Positions 1 through 10,860 of a DNA stretch of 44,363 nucleotides are shown piece after piece. The DNA lies in contig JAEKLF010000064.1 of assembly GCA_019509985.1 (NCBI GenBank), positions 1-44,363 of the forward strand. Direction: 5' to 3'. How positions within the stretch are numbered: position 1 is the first letter of the stretch; each line of letters begins with the position of its first letter. The DNA comes from Burkholderiales bacterium. GTDB taxonomy: Bacteria > Pseudomonadota > Gammaproteobacteria > Burkholderiales > Burkholderiaceae_C. A program made the translations under genes and the position numbers. Under the pieces are notes generated by a model, which made no database searches, was not told the origin of the DNA, and saw only the letters and a program-made list of their open reading frames with translations.

Positions 1-402
1 GGCCTGACGCGCGGCACCACGCAGGCCCACATCGCCCGCGCGGCGCTGGAGAGCATCGCCTTCCAGAGCGCGGCGCTGTTGACGGCGATGAACGCCGACC
101 TTGGCGCCGCCGCGCAGCTGACCGAGTTGCGCGTGGATGGTGGCGCGTCGGCCAACGATTTGCTGATGCAGTTCCAGGCCGACCTCCTGGGCATTCCCGT
201 GCTGCGCCCCAAGGTCATCGAGACGACGGCGCTGGGGGCGGCGCTGCTGGCCGGTCTGGGCACTGGTGTCTATGAGTCCACCGAACAGATCGGCACCATC
301 TGGCAGCTGGACCGAGCTTTCGAGCCGCGAATGTCGCGGGACGAGGCGGGTGCGCGGCTTGCGGAGTGGGACAAGGCGGTGAGGCAGGTGTTGGCGGATT
401 GA
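1..402 (+). CDS. glpK: Glycerol kinase, C-terminal part (5' end outside window)
   Basis: The reading frame is open from base 1, so only the last 133 residues are present. They match the C-terminal (FGGY_C) domain of glycerol kinase, which phosphorylates glycerol to sn-glycerol 3-phosphate with ATP in the cytoplasm. Visible hallmarks are GLTRGTT near the start, the [20 protein letters not shown] block that matches the FGGY-kinase signature, and [12 protein letters not shown], which lies in the nucleotide-binding half. The end ([10 protein letters not shown]) is normal for the family, so the 3' end looks intact. A related FGGY sugar kinase is possible, but the GLTRG and ETTALGAA wording favours GlpK. 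Confidence 0.88.
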   Translation, partial: GLTRGTTQAHIARAALESIAFQSAALLTAMNADLGAAAQLTELRVDGGASANDLLMQFQADLLGIPVLRPKVIETTALGAALLAGLGTGVYESTEQIGTIWQLDRAFEPRMSRDEAGARLAEWDKAVRQVLAD

Positions 403-504
403 TCGCAGCAGGCACTTATGACCGCCTACCAGTGACGACTTCGGCGCAGCGTGTCTGCATAGACAGCGCATGCTGTTTCAAAAATTCCATTGTCTTCATT
501 CAAG

Positions 505-873
505 ATGATCAGCACCAAGCTACTCGCGTTTGCGAACTTGCTGGAAACAGCGCACCTCTGCGCGCTCGGCAATACCCATGAGAAGCAAGAGGAGTTGGTG
601 GCCTTTTGCCGAGCAGAGGGCCGGGCATTCCTCGCCTCAATGCCCGTTCGTCATCGGTTTCGTCGCGCTCTGTGCGGTATAGAGACCGGTGAGGTAGAGC
701 TGCATTTCGAGGACCCAAAACAGCCGATCGAAGGTGCGGCCCCGCACGGAGTGTGTGGGCAGCCCGTTGGGCGCCACTTCGCTACGGATTTCTCAGTACT
801 CCATGCAATGCTTGAGCATTCAAAGGAGTTGCCCGAAGAGTTTGCGGCGTTGCTAGCAGGTGTGGGGCGTTGA
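505..873 (+). CDS. Hypothetical protein, unrecognised
   Basis: This encodes about 122 residues starting MISTKLLAFANLLETAHL. A TTG five codons upstream (490) is an alternative start, but the ATG at 505 is preferred. I recognise no family. The protein is soluble-looking, has no signal peptide or membrane segment, and carries a few Cys and His residues without a metal motif. Its upstream region and first half use more A/T-ending codons than the neighbouring genes, which suggests recent acquisition. It lies alone between glpK and a convergent SDR gene. It is uncertain whether it is expressed. Confidence 0.5.
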   Translation: MISTKLLAFANLLETAHLCALGNTHEKQEELVAFCRAEGRAFLASMPVRHRFRRALCGIETGEVELHFEDPKQPIEGAAPHGVCGQPVGRHFATDFSVLHAMLEHSKELPEEFAALLAGVGR

Positions 874-957
874 CGGCTGCCTCTTCGAAGGGGTGACGGA
901 GCGTCGAAGCCACTTCATATGTCGAGCGCTGTGCGGCAGGTCACTCGCGTCAGACCG

Positions 958-1818
958 TCAGCGGCCCGCTGCATCCACCGCCGTCGCACGGCCAACTTCC
1001 TCCCAAGCCGCCAGATCGCTCAACAACTGCTCGCTGTGCGCCCGCACCGCGTCAATCGCATCCGCCCCCAACTGCAACCGCAACGGCGTGACCTCCGCCC
1101 GCAGCGCCGCATCGATCGCCGCCGCCGCCTTGTCCGGGTCCCCCGCCTGCGTGCCGTCCATGCCCTTCGCAAAGCTGCGCGTGCCGCCGACGATCTCGTC
1201 GTAGGCCGCCAGCACCGGCATCTGGCGCAGCACATCGGCGCCGGCAAAGCCGGTGCGGAAGGCGCCGGGCTCGACGATGAGCACCTTGATGCCGAAGGGC
1301 GCGACCTCCTGGGCCAGCGCTTCGGACAGGCCTTCCAGCGCGAACTTCGAGGCCGAGTAGGCGCCGAAGCCGCCGAAGGACATCTGGCCGCCCATGCTGG
1401 ACAGGTTGACGATGGCGCCGCTGCGCTGCTCGCGCATCGCCGGCAGCACGGCGCGGGTCACGGCGACGGCACCGAAGAAGTTGGTCTCCATCTGCGCGCG
1501 CAGCTCGGCGTCGGGCGTCTCCTCGACGGCGCCGACGATGCCGTAGCCGGCGTTGTTGACCAGCACGTCGATGCGGCCGAAGCGGGCCAGCGCGGCAGCC
1601 GTCGCGCGCTCAGCGTCGCCGGCGGCGGTCACGTCCAGCGGCAGCACGAGCACGCGCTCGGGGTTGCTCTCGGCCAGCGCGGCCAGGCGCGCCGGCTGGC
1701 GGGCCGTGGCGACGACGTTGTAGCCCTGGCCCAGCGCGTACCTGGCGAAGGACAGGCCAAAGCCGGACGAGGCGCCGGTGATGAACCAGGTGGGGCGGGA
1801 GGTGTTGGCTGTGGTCAT
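958..1818 (-). CDS. Short-chain dehydrogenase/reductase
   Basis: This is a 286-residue classical SDR, an NAD(P)-dependent oxidoreductase. The cofactor motif TGASSGFG is near residue 13, NNAG follows in the middle, and the catalytic set is NLSS followed by YSASK. Length and order are normal for oxidoreductases of the DltE/YbbO-like group ending in a variable C-terminal cap. The ATG at 1818 is chosen because GGAG lies 8 bases upstream and the TGAS motif follows at the usual distance; the open frame runs much further upstream but without family similarity. It is divergent from the LysR gene at 1921, the usual arrangement for a regulator and its target. The substrate cannot be told. Confidence 0.9.
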   Translation of the reverse strand: MTTANTSRPTWFITGASSGFGLSFARYALGQGYNVVATARQPARLAALAESNPERVLVLPLDVTAAGDAERATAAALARFGRIDVLVNNAGYGIVGAVEETPDAELRAQMETNFFGAVAVTRAVLPAMREQRSGAIVNLSSMGGQMSFGGFGAYSASKFALEGLSEALAQEVAPFGIKVLIVEPGAFRTGFAGADVLRQMPVLAAYDEIVGGTRSFAKGMDGTQAGDPDKAAAAIDAALRAEVTPLRLQLGADAIDAVRAHSEQLLSDLAAWEEVGRATAVDAAGR

Positions 1819-1891
1819 GCTGAGCTCCGTGGGGGGGGTTGCGACGGAGTCCAGTGTCTGCAAGCGACGCGACTGGATAAAGTGACGCCAA

Positions 1892-1908
1892 TCGCATGCG
1901 TTATGCGA
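1892..1908. promoter_or_regulatory. 17-bp dyad, candidate LysR operator
   Basis: TCGCAT-GCGTT-ATGCGA has perfect 6-base arms around 5 bases. It sits 12 bases before the lysR start in the 102-bp divergent SDR/lysR intergenic region. Its position fits a binding site for the LysR protein controlling itself and the SDR gene. It does not contain a textbook T-N11-A core, so this is an inference from symmetry and place. Confidence 0.4.
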
Positions 1909-1920
1909 AGAGGTGCATGA

Positions 1921-2817
1921 ATGAATCGTGAACTGCTGGTCCATCTGCCCATCGTCGTGGCTGTCGCCGACAAGCGTGGCTTTGCGGCCGCCGCGCAGGC
2001 GCTGGGCATGAGCGCCTCGGCGGTCAGCCACGCGGTGCGGGTCGTGGAGGACCAGCTCGGCGAGCCGCTGTTCGCGCGCACGACGCGCAGCGTCGCGCTG
2101 ACCGAGGCGGGCCAGCGCTTCCTGGCCGGCATCGCGCCGGCGCTGGACGACATCAGCCAGACCGTCGAGCACCTGAGCGCCGCGCGCGGCGAGGTCAGCG
2201 GCGTGCTGAAGCTCAACGCGTCGGCGGTCGCCTCGCAGATGGCCTTGCCGGCGCTGTTCGCGCGCCTGGCCATTGCCCACCCGCGGCTGACGGTGGAGGT
2301 GCACAACAACGACGCCCTCGTTGACATCGTCGCCGAGGGTTTTGACGCCGGCATCCGCCTGGGCGAGGCGGTGCAGCAGGACATGGTCACCGTGCGCCTG
2401 ACGCCGCCCTTCAAGGCCATCGTCGTCGCCTCGCCCGACTACCTGGCCCGCTGCGGTGCGCCGGCCCGCGTGGCCGACCTGGCGGCGCACAACTGCATCG
2501 GCTTTCGGCTGCTGGCGGCCGGCAGCCTCTACGACTGGGAGCTGCGCGACGCCGGCGAGACGGTGACCGTGCGCACGACGGGCAGCGCCGTCATCACCGA
2601 CGCGACCTTTGCCCGCGAGCTGGCGTTGGCCGGCGTGGGCGTCGCCTACATCTTCGAGCCGCTGGTGCGCGAGGAGCTGCGCAGCGGCCAGCTGCAGCAG
2701 CTGTTGCCCGAGGCGGCCTTCGAGGAGCCCGGGCTGTTTCTCTACTTCCCGCGCCGCGCATCGATGGCGCCCAAGCTGCGCGCCTTCATCGACGTGGCGC
2801 GGTCGCTGGCCGCCTAG
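1921..2817 (+). CDS. LysR-family transcriptional regulator
   Basis: This 298-residue protein has the standard LTTR layout. The N-terminal winged helix-turn-helix covers about residues 1-60 (FAAAAQALGMSASAVSHAVR...LGEPLFARTTRSVALTEAG), followed by a LysR-substrate effector domain to the end. The domain resembles the CrgA/DsdC-like subgroup that pairs with SDR oxidoreductases in proteobacteria. GAGG lies upstream of the ATG. It is divergently arranged with the SDR gene and probably regulates it. Its TAG stop overlaps the stop of the convergent DUF805 gene inside a shared CTAG. Confidence 0.93.
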   Translation: MNRELLVHLPIVVAVADKRGFAAAAQALGMSASAVSHAVRVVEDQLGEPLFARTTRSVALTEAGQRFLAGIAPALDDISQTVEHLSAARGEVSGVLKLNASAVASQMALPALFARLAIAHPRLTVEVHNNDALVDIVAEGFDAGIRLGEAVQQDMVTVRLTPPFKAIVVASPDYLARCGAPARVADLAAHNCIGFRLLAAGSLYDWELRDAGETVTVRTTGSAVITDATFARELALAGVGVAYIFEPLVREELRSGQLQQLLPEAAFEEPGLFLYFPRRASMAPKLRAFIDVARSLAA

Positions 2818-3137
2818 GCCTGGGCGCCTTCTGAACTGCTGCTGCCTTCCTGCGCAAGGAAGACGATCAGCACGATCGTGCCGATCAGCGGGATCAGCGC
2901 AATGAGCTGCCACCAGCCGCTGCGATTCGTGTCATGCAGGCGCCGGCTGGCCGCGGCCAGCTGGGGTAGCAGCGTGCCCAGCGCAAACAGGTAGTAGAGC
3001 CAGTGGCTGACCTGGGACAGCACGATGTAGCCCACGATGACGAACAGCGCAAACCACCAGTATTCCGAGCGGCTGGCGCGGCCCGAGAAGTCGACGTATT
3101 TGTTGAAGCAGACTTTGATCGATTCCTGGAAGGTCAT
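2814..3137 (-). CDS. DUF805 family inner-membrane protein
   Basis: This is a 107-residue small integral membrane protein. It has the DUF805 signature: an N-terminal FxxxxxKYVDFSGRASRSEYWW block, two to three hydrophobic segments, the RRLHDTNRSGWW motif after the second segment, and a last helix ending near residue 97. The length is typical for the family (about 100-130 residues). The role of DUF805 proteins is unknown. Start ATG at 3137 has a GGGAGAGG-like ribosome site upstream. It converges on the LysR gene with a 4-base overlap. Confidence 0.9.
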   Translation of the reverse strand: MTFQESIKVCFNKYVDFSGRASRSEYWWFALFVIVGYIVLSQVSHWLYYLFALGTLLPQLAAASRRLHDTNRSGWWQLIALIPLIGTIVLIVFLAQEGSSSSEGAQA

Positions 3138-3285
3138 GGCCTCTCCCTCAGGTGTTGAGTCGGCGTCATGCTAGGGCGCCGCGGCGGTGCGCGCAGTCCC
3201 TCAAAACCCCAGGGAGCGGCCCTGCTGACACCGCTTGACAGCCCGCCCGGCGCAGCATGCAGGCTTTCAGCGCCAGGAGACCTCG

Positions 3286-3681
3286 ATGAACTTCGCCTAC
3301 ACCCTCGTCTACGTGCCCCACGTCGCCGCGTCGCTCGCCTTCTTCGACCAGGCCTTCGGCTTGAAGAAGCGCTTCCTGCACGAGAGCGGCGCCTACGGCG
3401 AGGTCGACACCGGCTCGGGCGGCACGACGCTGGCCTTTGTCGACCACGCCACCGCGCGCGACAGCGTGCAACACGACTACGTGGCCGCCGACGCGAGCCC
3501 GCAGCCGCTGGGCATGGAGATCGGCTTCACCGTGACCGACGTGTCCGCCGCCTACGACCGCGCCGTGGCCGCCGGCGCGCGCGCACTGGCCGCGCCCGTC
3601 ACCAAGCCCTGGGGCCAGACGGTGGCCTATGTGCGCTGCCCGGACGGCACGCTGGTCGAGCTCTGCACGGCGATGGGCTGA
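3286..3681 (+). CDS. VOC (glyoxalase/bleomycin-resistance) superfamily protein
   Basis: This 131-residue single VOC-fold protein has two beta-alpha-beta-beta-beta modules: AYTLVYVPHVAASLAFFDQAFG at the start, then the second module ending in RCPDGTLVELCTAMG. The conserved final Glu of the metal site is in TLVEL. Proteins of this size are dimeric, metal-dependent lyases, isomerases or dioxygenases, or ligand-sequestering resistance proteins; the substrate is not predictable. The ATG at 3286 is preferred over an upstream in-frame ATG because AGGAGA lies 7 bases before it and family similarity begins there. Neighbouring regulators are not obviously linked. Confidence 0.88.
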   Translation: MNFAYTLVYVPHVAASLAFFDQAFGLKKRFLHESGAYGEVDTGSGGTTLAFVDHATARDSVQHDYVAADASPQPLGMEIGFTVTDVSAAYDRAVAAGARALAAPVTKPWGQTVAYVRCPDGTLVELCTAMG

Positions 3682-3871
3682 GAGCGTGGGAGCGCGTCGC
3701 TCACGCCCGCTCGTGCCGCCCCAACCAGCCCCCTCGTCGTTGCAAATGCTCGCCGTAGCCGAGCTACGGCTGTGCTTTGCGCCTAGAGGGAGCTGCCTTG
3801 GACGACCCGCTCGGCCGCGACCGATGCCCTCCCACGCTCTACCCGCCCTTTATCGGGGCGGCTTCGCCCCG
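3681..3871. repeat. Palindromic intergenic element with 12-bp inverted ends
   Basis: This lies in the 389-bp gap between the VOC and WYL genes. Perfect 12-base inverted arms occur at 3681-3692 and 3829-3840 (AGAGCGTGGGAG / its complement), so the first overlaps the VOC stop codon. Between them is a strong hairpin: GCCGTAGC (3752-3759), loop CGA, GCTACGGC (3763-3770), extended outside by GCAAA/TTTGC. A third hairpin follows at 3854-3871 (CGGGGCG-gctt-CGCCCCG). The layout looks like a small non-autonomous mobile or REP-type element. No good gene is seen in 3872-4070. Confidence 0.6.
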
Positions 3872-4070
3872 CCGCGGCGCGGGCGACAAAGAGTTGATCG
3901 TTGGCGAGCGACTGCAGCGGGGCGCTGATGGCGCCCAGCGTAGCCAGCTCAACCTGCGGGATGCCGCGGGCCTGGAAGGAGGCGTAGATGGCCATGATGG
4001 GGTTCGACGTCGTTGTCGGTGAACCATGTCTTCTGCAAGGGGCGTGCCCGCTACTTCACAATGCCGGCCC

Positions 4071-4763
4071 ATGCGCCGTGCCGACCGCCTCTTCCAGATC
4101 GTCCAGCTCATCCGCGGGCGCCGCCTCACGACGGCGGACTACCTCTCGCAGCGGCTGGAGGTGTCGATGCGCACCGTCTACCGCGACATCGCGGCCCTCG
4201 GCCAGCAGGGCGTGCCCATCGAGGGCGAGGCCGGCGTGGGCTATCGCATGCGGGCAGGCTTCGACCTGCCGCCGCTGATGTTCAGCAAGCAGGAAGCCCA
4301 GGCCCTGGTCGCCACCGTGCGCATGGCCGAGTCGCGCCTGGACGCGGCGCTGGCCCGCCAGGCCGAGAACGCGCTGTCCAAGATCCTCGCCGTGCTGCCG
4401 CTGGACGCCCGCGCCGCGGCCGAGAGCCTGGCGCTGTACGCACCGCTGCCGGCGCTGGACCCGGCGACGAGCGCCCACCTTACCGCGCTGCGCGAGGCCA
4501 CCGAGGCGCGGCGCAAGTTGCGAGTGGGCTATCTGGACCTGGGCGGCGTGAAGAGCGAGCGCATCGTGCGCCCGCTGGCCTGCCTGTTCTGGGGCCCGGT
4601 CTGGACGCTGGCCGCCTGGTGCGAGCTGCGCAACGACTTCCGCAGCTTCCGCGTCGACCGCATCGAGACGCTGGAGGCGCTGGAGAGCTTCCGCGACGAG
4701 CCGGGCAAGACGCTGGCGGACATGAACCGCAAGCGCGAGGCGGCGGACAACGGCGGGGCGTGA
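4071..4763 (+). CDS. YafY-type HTH/WYL-domain transcriptional regulator
   Basis: This 230-residue protein has an N-terminal HTH_11 domain (about residues 1-60; RRLTTADYLSQRLEVSMRTVYRDIAAL, with the typical TVYRDI recognition helix) and a C-terminal WYL domain beginning near residue 140, including WTLAAWCELRNDFRSFRVDRI. WYL domains bind nucleic-acid or small ligands; stand-alone YafY-type proteins usually control a neighbouring gene. The ATG at 4071 (MRRADRLFQIV) matches the family start; an open frame continues 15 codons upstream but is not conserved in character. The C-terminus is slightly charged and ends at the edge of repeat copy A. Confidence 0.92.
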   Translation: MRRADRLFQIVQLIRGRRLTTADYLSQRLEVSMRTVYRDIAALGQQGVPIEGEAGVGYRMRAGFDLPPLMFSKQEAQALVATVRMAESRLDAALARQAENALSKILAVLPLDARAAAESLALYAPLPALDPATSAHLTALREATEARRKLRVGYLDLGGVKSERIVRPLACLFWGPVWTLAAWCELRNDFRSFRVDRIETLEALESFRDEPGKTLADMNRKREAADNGGA

Positions 4764-4767
4764 CTGG

Positions 4768-4989
4768 AAGCCCCTCGTCCGGTCTCGCCCGCTGAACGCG
4801 GCGAGCCCAGCCGATCTTGCAGACCGCGCAGCCGACGGAGCGGCTGCCCTTCGGCAGGCACGGCGAGTCCGCAGGACTTGCCGTGTCCGGCCTCAGCCCC
4901 CCAGGGGACGGCAATGCTTGCGGTGTTAAGCCGCAAGCATTGCCCTACCGGGCCGGCTTGGGAGCGGCCCGGCGCTCGGCCCGCAAATA
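4768..4989 (-). repeat. Modular palindromic repeat, copy A
   Basis: Read on the minus strand, this shares its blocks with copies B and C. The blocks are GAGCGCCGGGCCGCTCCCAA plus GCCGGCCCG, then a stem-loop, then GTCCCC/GGGG, and finally CGTTCAGCG...GCGAG...CGAGGGGC. The stem-loop at 4910-4944 has perfect 14-base arms (GGCAATGCTTGCGG). Copy A carries extra hairpins (4855-4890) that B and C lack. It lies between two convergent genes and could act as a two-way terminator or RNA-stabilising structure. Confidence 0.8.
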
Positions 4990-5010
4990 CCGACTTCCTG
5001 TCGGGCTGTT

Positions 5011-5343
5011 CTACAGCGCAGCCATGCGGCGGCACGCCTCGGCGCAGGCCCGGCAGGCGGTGGCGCAATCCTGGCAATGGGCATGGTCATGCTTGCCGCA
5101 TTCCTCGGCACAGGCCTCGCACACCAGCATGCACAGGTTGCAGATGCGCTTGGCGAACTCGCTGCCGCGCGCCGTCGCGGCGGCAGCCAGCCGACACAGC
5201 GCGGCGCAATCGATGTCAAGCGCGATGCAATGCGCCAAGGGCTTGATGTCGAGCTCCTGCAGGCAGGCGGTGGAGCAGTGGTCACAGGCATCGGCGCAGG
5301 CGTTGCAGGCGTCGATGCAGTCCTGGTTGAGATCATGAGCCAT
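5011..5343 (-). CDS. Cys-rich four-helix-bundle copper-binding protein (DUF326, Csp-like)
   Basis: This 110-residue protein has 19 cysteines, mostly in CxxxC or CxxC spacing (for example CIDACNACADACDHC and ICNLCMLVCEACAEEC). This is the pattern of DUF326 copper storage proteins, where Cys side chains line the inside of a four-helix bundle and bind many Cu(I) ions. There is no signal peptide, so it resembles the cytosolic Csp3 type. The ATG at 5343 is chosen for GGAG eight bases upstream. It is the last gene of a minus-strand run (Fe-S fusion, kinase, DUF488, this gene), 58 bases after DUF488. This suggests a link to metal or thiol stress; that link is inference. Confidence 0.92.
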   Translation of the reverse strand: MAHDLNQDCIDACNACADACDHCSTACLQELDIKPLAHCIALDIDCAALCRLAAAATARGSEFAKRICNLCMLVCEACAEECGKHDHAHCQDCATACRACAEACRRMAAL

Positions 5344-5401
5344 GGTGGGTCTCCAAGTCGGAAACCCCGGTGTCGGCAATTGCAGTGCCCAGCCCGGCGC
5401 T

Positions 5402-5800
5402 TCAGGGCATGAGTTGTGCGCCCTTTTCTTTCAGCAGCGCCCGCAGCACCGATCGGTGGCAGCGGGCTTCGTCCTCGCAATAGCAGCCCACCGAGAAATT
5501 CGTCTGTGCCGACAACGTCGCGAGCAGCGCCAGCCCGTGCTGGGCCTCGGGCGCGGCCATCTCGGCGCGGTATTTCTTCGTGAATGCGGTCCAGTCGGCC
5601 GGCTCGGCTGAATGTTGGGCGGCCTGCCCCAGTTTCATCGTTTCCAGGCTGGGCGCTAAGTTGGGAAACCAGACGTCGTAGAAATCACGCGACGCGAACT
5701 CGGCCTTGGGCACGCCGCGCGGCGGGCGGCGCACGGTGCCGATGCGAGTGCCTTCATCGGCCGCGCGCGGGCTGCCGAGCCTGACGATGCGGATGGGCAT
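5402..5800 (-). CDS. DUF488 family protein
   Basis: This encodes 132 residues. The C-terminal block NFSVGCYCEDEARCHRSVLRALL is the DUF488 hallmark: a CYC...CHR cysteine/histidine motif resembling the small, catalytic-looking Cys site of the family. The N-terminus (RIVRLGSPR...GTVRRPPRGVP) also fits. The biochemical role of DUF488 proteins is unsettled. It starts 16 bases after the hybrid kinase stop on the same strand, so it is very probably co-transcribed with it. The four Cys/His residues in the motif could bind metal, which would suit its copper-protein neighbour, but that is inference. Confidence 0.88.
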   Translation of the reverse strand: MPIRIVRLGSPRAADEGTRIGTVRRPPRGVPKAEFASRDFYDVWFPNLAPSLETMKLGQAAQHSAEPADWTAFTKKYRAEMAAPEAQHGLALLATLSAQTNFSVGCYCEDEARCHRSVLRALLKEKGAQLMP

Positions 5801-5816
5801 GTGGCGGTTTCCCCTT

Positions 5817-8664
<2,848 letters not shown>

Positions 8665-8684
<20 letters not shown>

Positions 8685-10644
8685 TGCGCGCGTGGCTGCC
8701 GTCGCAGAAGGGCTTGGTGCCGCTGCCGCCGCAGCGACACAGCCGCGCCTGGCTGACACGGCAGACCATGCGGCCCGTGCCGCTCAGCACCTCGACGATG
8801 CCGCGCACCTGCAGCGGGCCGTTCGGCTCGGGCTCGATGTCGATGGCGCCGTCGCGCACGGCGGGCATGTCGATCGACAGGCCCAGCATGCCGGTCTCGG
8901 GCTCGCCGGTGGCGGCGAAATGGATGTCGTGGTGGCTGCCGTCGCAGAAAGGCTTGTTCTTGCTCGCGCCGCAGCGGCACAGCGTGGCGCGCGTGCCCAG
9001 CGGCTTGCCGCGCAGGCGCAGGGCGCCGCGGATGGCGTAGGGCCCGGCCTCGCGCACCGACAGCAGGTTGACCGGCGGCGGCGCCTCGTCGGGCTCGCCG
9101 TCCTTGCGGGTGTACTGGATGGCGCCCGACGGGCAGGCGTGGGCGATGTCGGCGAGGCGTTCGACGGGCATCGCGTCCGGGTGCAGCCAGGGCCCCTGCA
9201 CATTGGCCAGGAAGACCTTGGGTGCGCCCGTCACGCAAAAACGCGCGTGGATGCAGCGCTTGGCCTCAAAGCGCAGCTCCAGCTTCTCGCCCTGCACGAC
9301 CTCGATGCCGTCGACGACCTCGGTGGGCGGCGCGGGCGGGGCCGGTGCCGCGGCGGCGGGAGTGGGCGCGGGCGCGGCGGCCGGCGCATTCAGGTCCAGC
9401 CCGCGCTCGGCGCGTTCGCGCAACGCCTGCAGCTGGCGGGCCGCGCGGCCGCTGCGCTCGGCGCCGAGTTCGGCGTGCAGCTCGGCCGCCGCATCGGCGA
9501 GCTGGCCCAGGCGCTCGATCGTGAAGCGCCGCGCGGCGGGTCCGGGCGGGAACGCGGCCGCGTCGCGCAGCGCGGTGAAGCTGGCACCGGCGTTGCACTC
9601 CGGGTTGCTGGGCCCGGCGGGCAGCCGCGCGGCATGCTCGGCCAGCGGCGTGAAGGCGCGCATCAGGCCCAGGGCCAGGTCGATGGTCAGGCTCTTCTCG
9701 GCCGACGGGCCGGTCAGCAGATAGGCCTGAGCCAGCAGGCGCAGCATCAGGCCGTAGCTGGCGTTGGCGATGTCCACCGTCGCGGCCGCGGCCGGGTTCT
9801 CGAGCCAGACGCGTCCCTCGGGCCGCGGCGGACGGCGCAGCACCGGGTTGGTCGCGGCCGGCCAGGCGGGATGGAAGGCCGGGTTGGCCTCGCGCAGCGT
9901 GCGCAGCTCGGTGCGGATGTCGGCGAAGCGGTGGTAGTGGGAGCGCTCGCTGTCGCTGGGCGCGCCCTCGCCCTGGCGCACGATGGCGTCGAAGGCCGCG
10001 AGCGCCGTCTTGGAACAGAGCACGTGGCGGGCGCCGCAGAGGTTGAGTTCTTCCGGCCCCAGCTGCAGCCAGCGGTTGCCGCAGAAAGCCTCGGCCTCGC
10101 CGTGCTCGTCGACGAAGGCGCGCAGGTCGGCGCTCAGCGTCGCGTAGAAATGGCCCACCGTGTCGTAGTCGCGCGCCATCGGCGTGACGCGCCGCACCGT
10201 CGAGCCACGCGTGAACAGGCGCTCGGCGGCGAAGCCCTCGCCGTCCTCCTCGGCGCTCCCCTCGGGACGCTCCAGGTAGATGAAGTGCTGCAGCGTCGCG
10301 TCGTTGAAGGGCGCGAGCTTGACGACGACGCGCGCCGGCAGGTTGCCGGGATCCAGCGGGAAGTTGCCGCGGCCGATGCGCGGTGCGCCGCCCAGCGCCG
10401 CCGTGATGTTCCAGACTGCGACGAGATGGCCCATCTCCTCGACGGCGACGGCGGTGATTTCGCGCCGCCAGCGCTCGGTCGCTTCGGCCTCGGCCGGGCT
10501 CAGGCCCTCGGCCTCGCCCTGCCTCAGGCTGAAGGCCGCATAGAGATAGGTGCACATCAGGTTGTGCTCCAGCTCGGCGGCTTCGTAAAGGCTGTGCAGC
10601 AGTTGCTCGCGGCTGGGCGCCGCGGCGGTCGTGGTGCTCGTCAT
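8665..10644 (-). CDS. Ferritin-like / 4Fe-4S (Fer4_19) / double CDGSH iron-sulfur fusion protein
   Basis: This encodes 659 residues. The N-terminal 350 or so residues are a VioB-type ferritin-like domain, with helices carrying EAAELEHNLMCTYLYA and EEMGHL, the ExxH pattern of a di-iron helical bundle. A second helical part follows, then an Ala/Pro linker near residues 418-440. A divergent 4Fe-4S mono-cluster domain lies at about 450-520 (RCIHARFC...HACPSGAIQY). Two CDGSH domains at about 553-570 and 634-650 each keep the 2Fe-2S ligand set CxC...CDGSH. It is probably a cytosolic redox or iron-handling protein of unknown substrate. It is first in the minus-strand run and overlaps the kinase gene by 20 bases. 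Confidence 0.9.
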
Positions 10645-10726
10645 CGGGGCGCGTCCTCAGGGCTGACTGCGCGTGACATTAGCACGCGCTCAGCAGGCAA
10701 GGCCTGCGGTTTTCAGGGGCCTGCGG

Positions 10727-10860
10727 GTCGAGCGCCGGGCCGCTCCCAAGCCGGCCCGCTCAGGCGATGCGCTTGCGGCTCGATGCCGCAAGCATCGCCG
10801 TCCCCCAGGGGGACCGACTGCATTCGCGCGCGTTCAGCGCCGCGAAAGCAGGCGAGGGGC
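10727..10860 (+). repeat. Modular palindromic repeat, copy B
   Basis: This has the same block order as copies A and C, opposite in orientation to A. Its stem-loop at 10763-10799 pairs GGCGATG with CATCGCC and CTTGCGGC with GCCGCAAG around a two-base bulge. The last block (CGTTCAGCG...GCGAGGGGC) runs into the acyltransferase gene and provides its stop codon and last codons. Nothing else is seen in the 189-bp gap 10645-10833. Confidence 0.8.

Noticed and set aside
3783..3995. Minus-strand 70-codon open frame starting MAIYASFQARGIPQVE
   Set aside because: The first 38 or so residues look protein-like, but the rest runs through the hairpins of the 3681-3871 element. It might be a remnant of a gene divergent from the WYL regulator, but I recognise no family.
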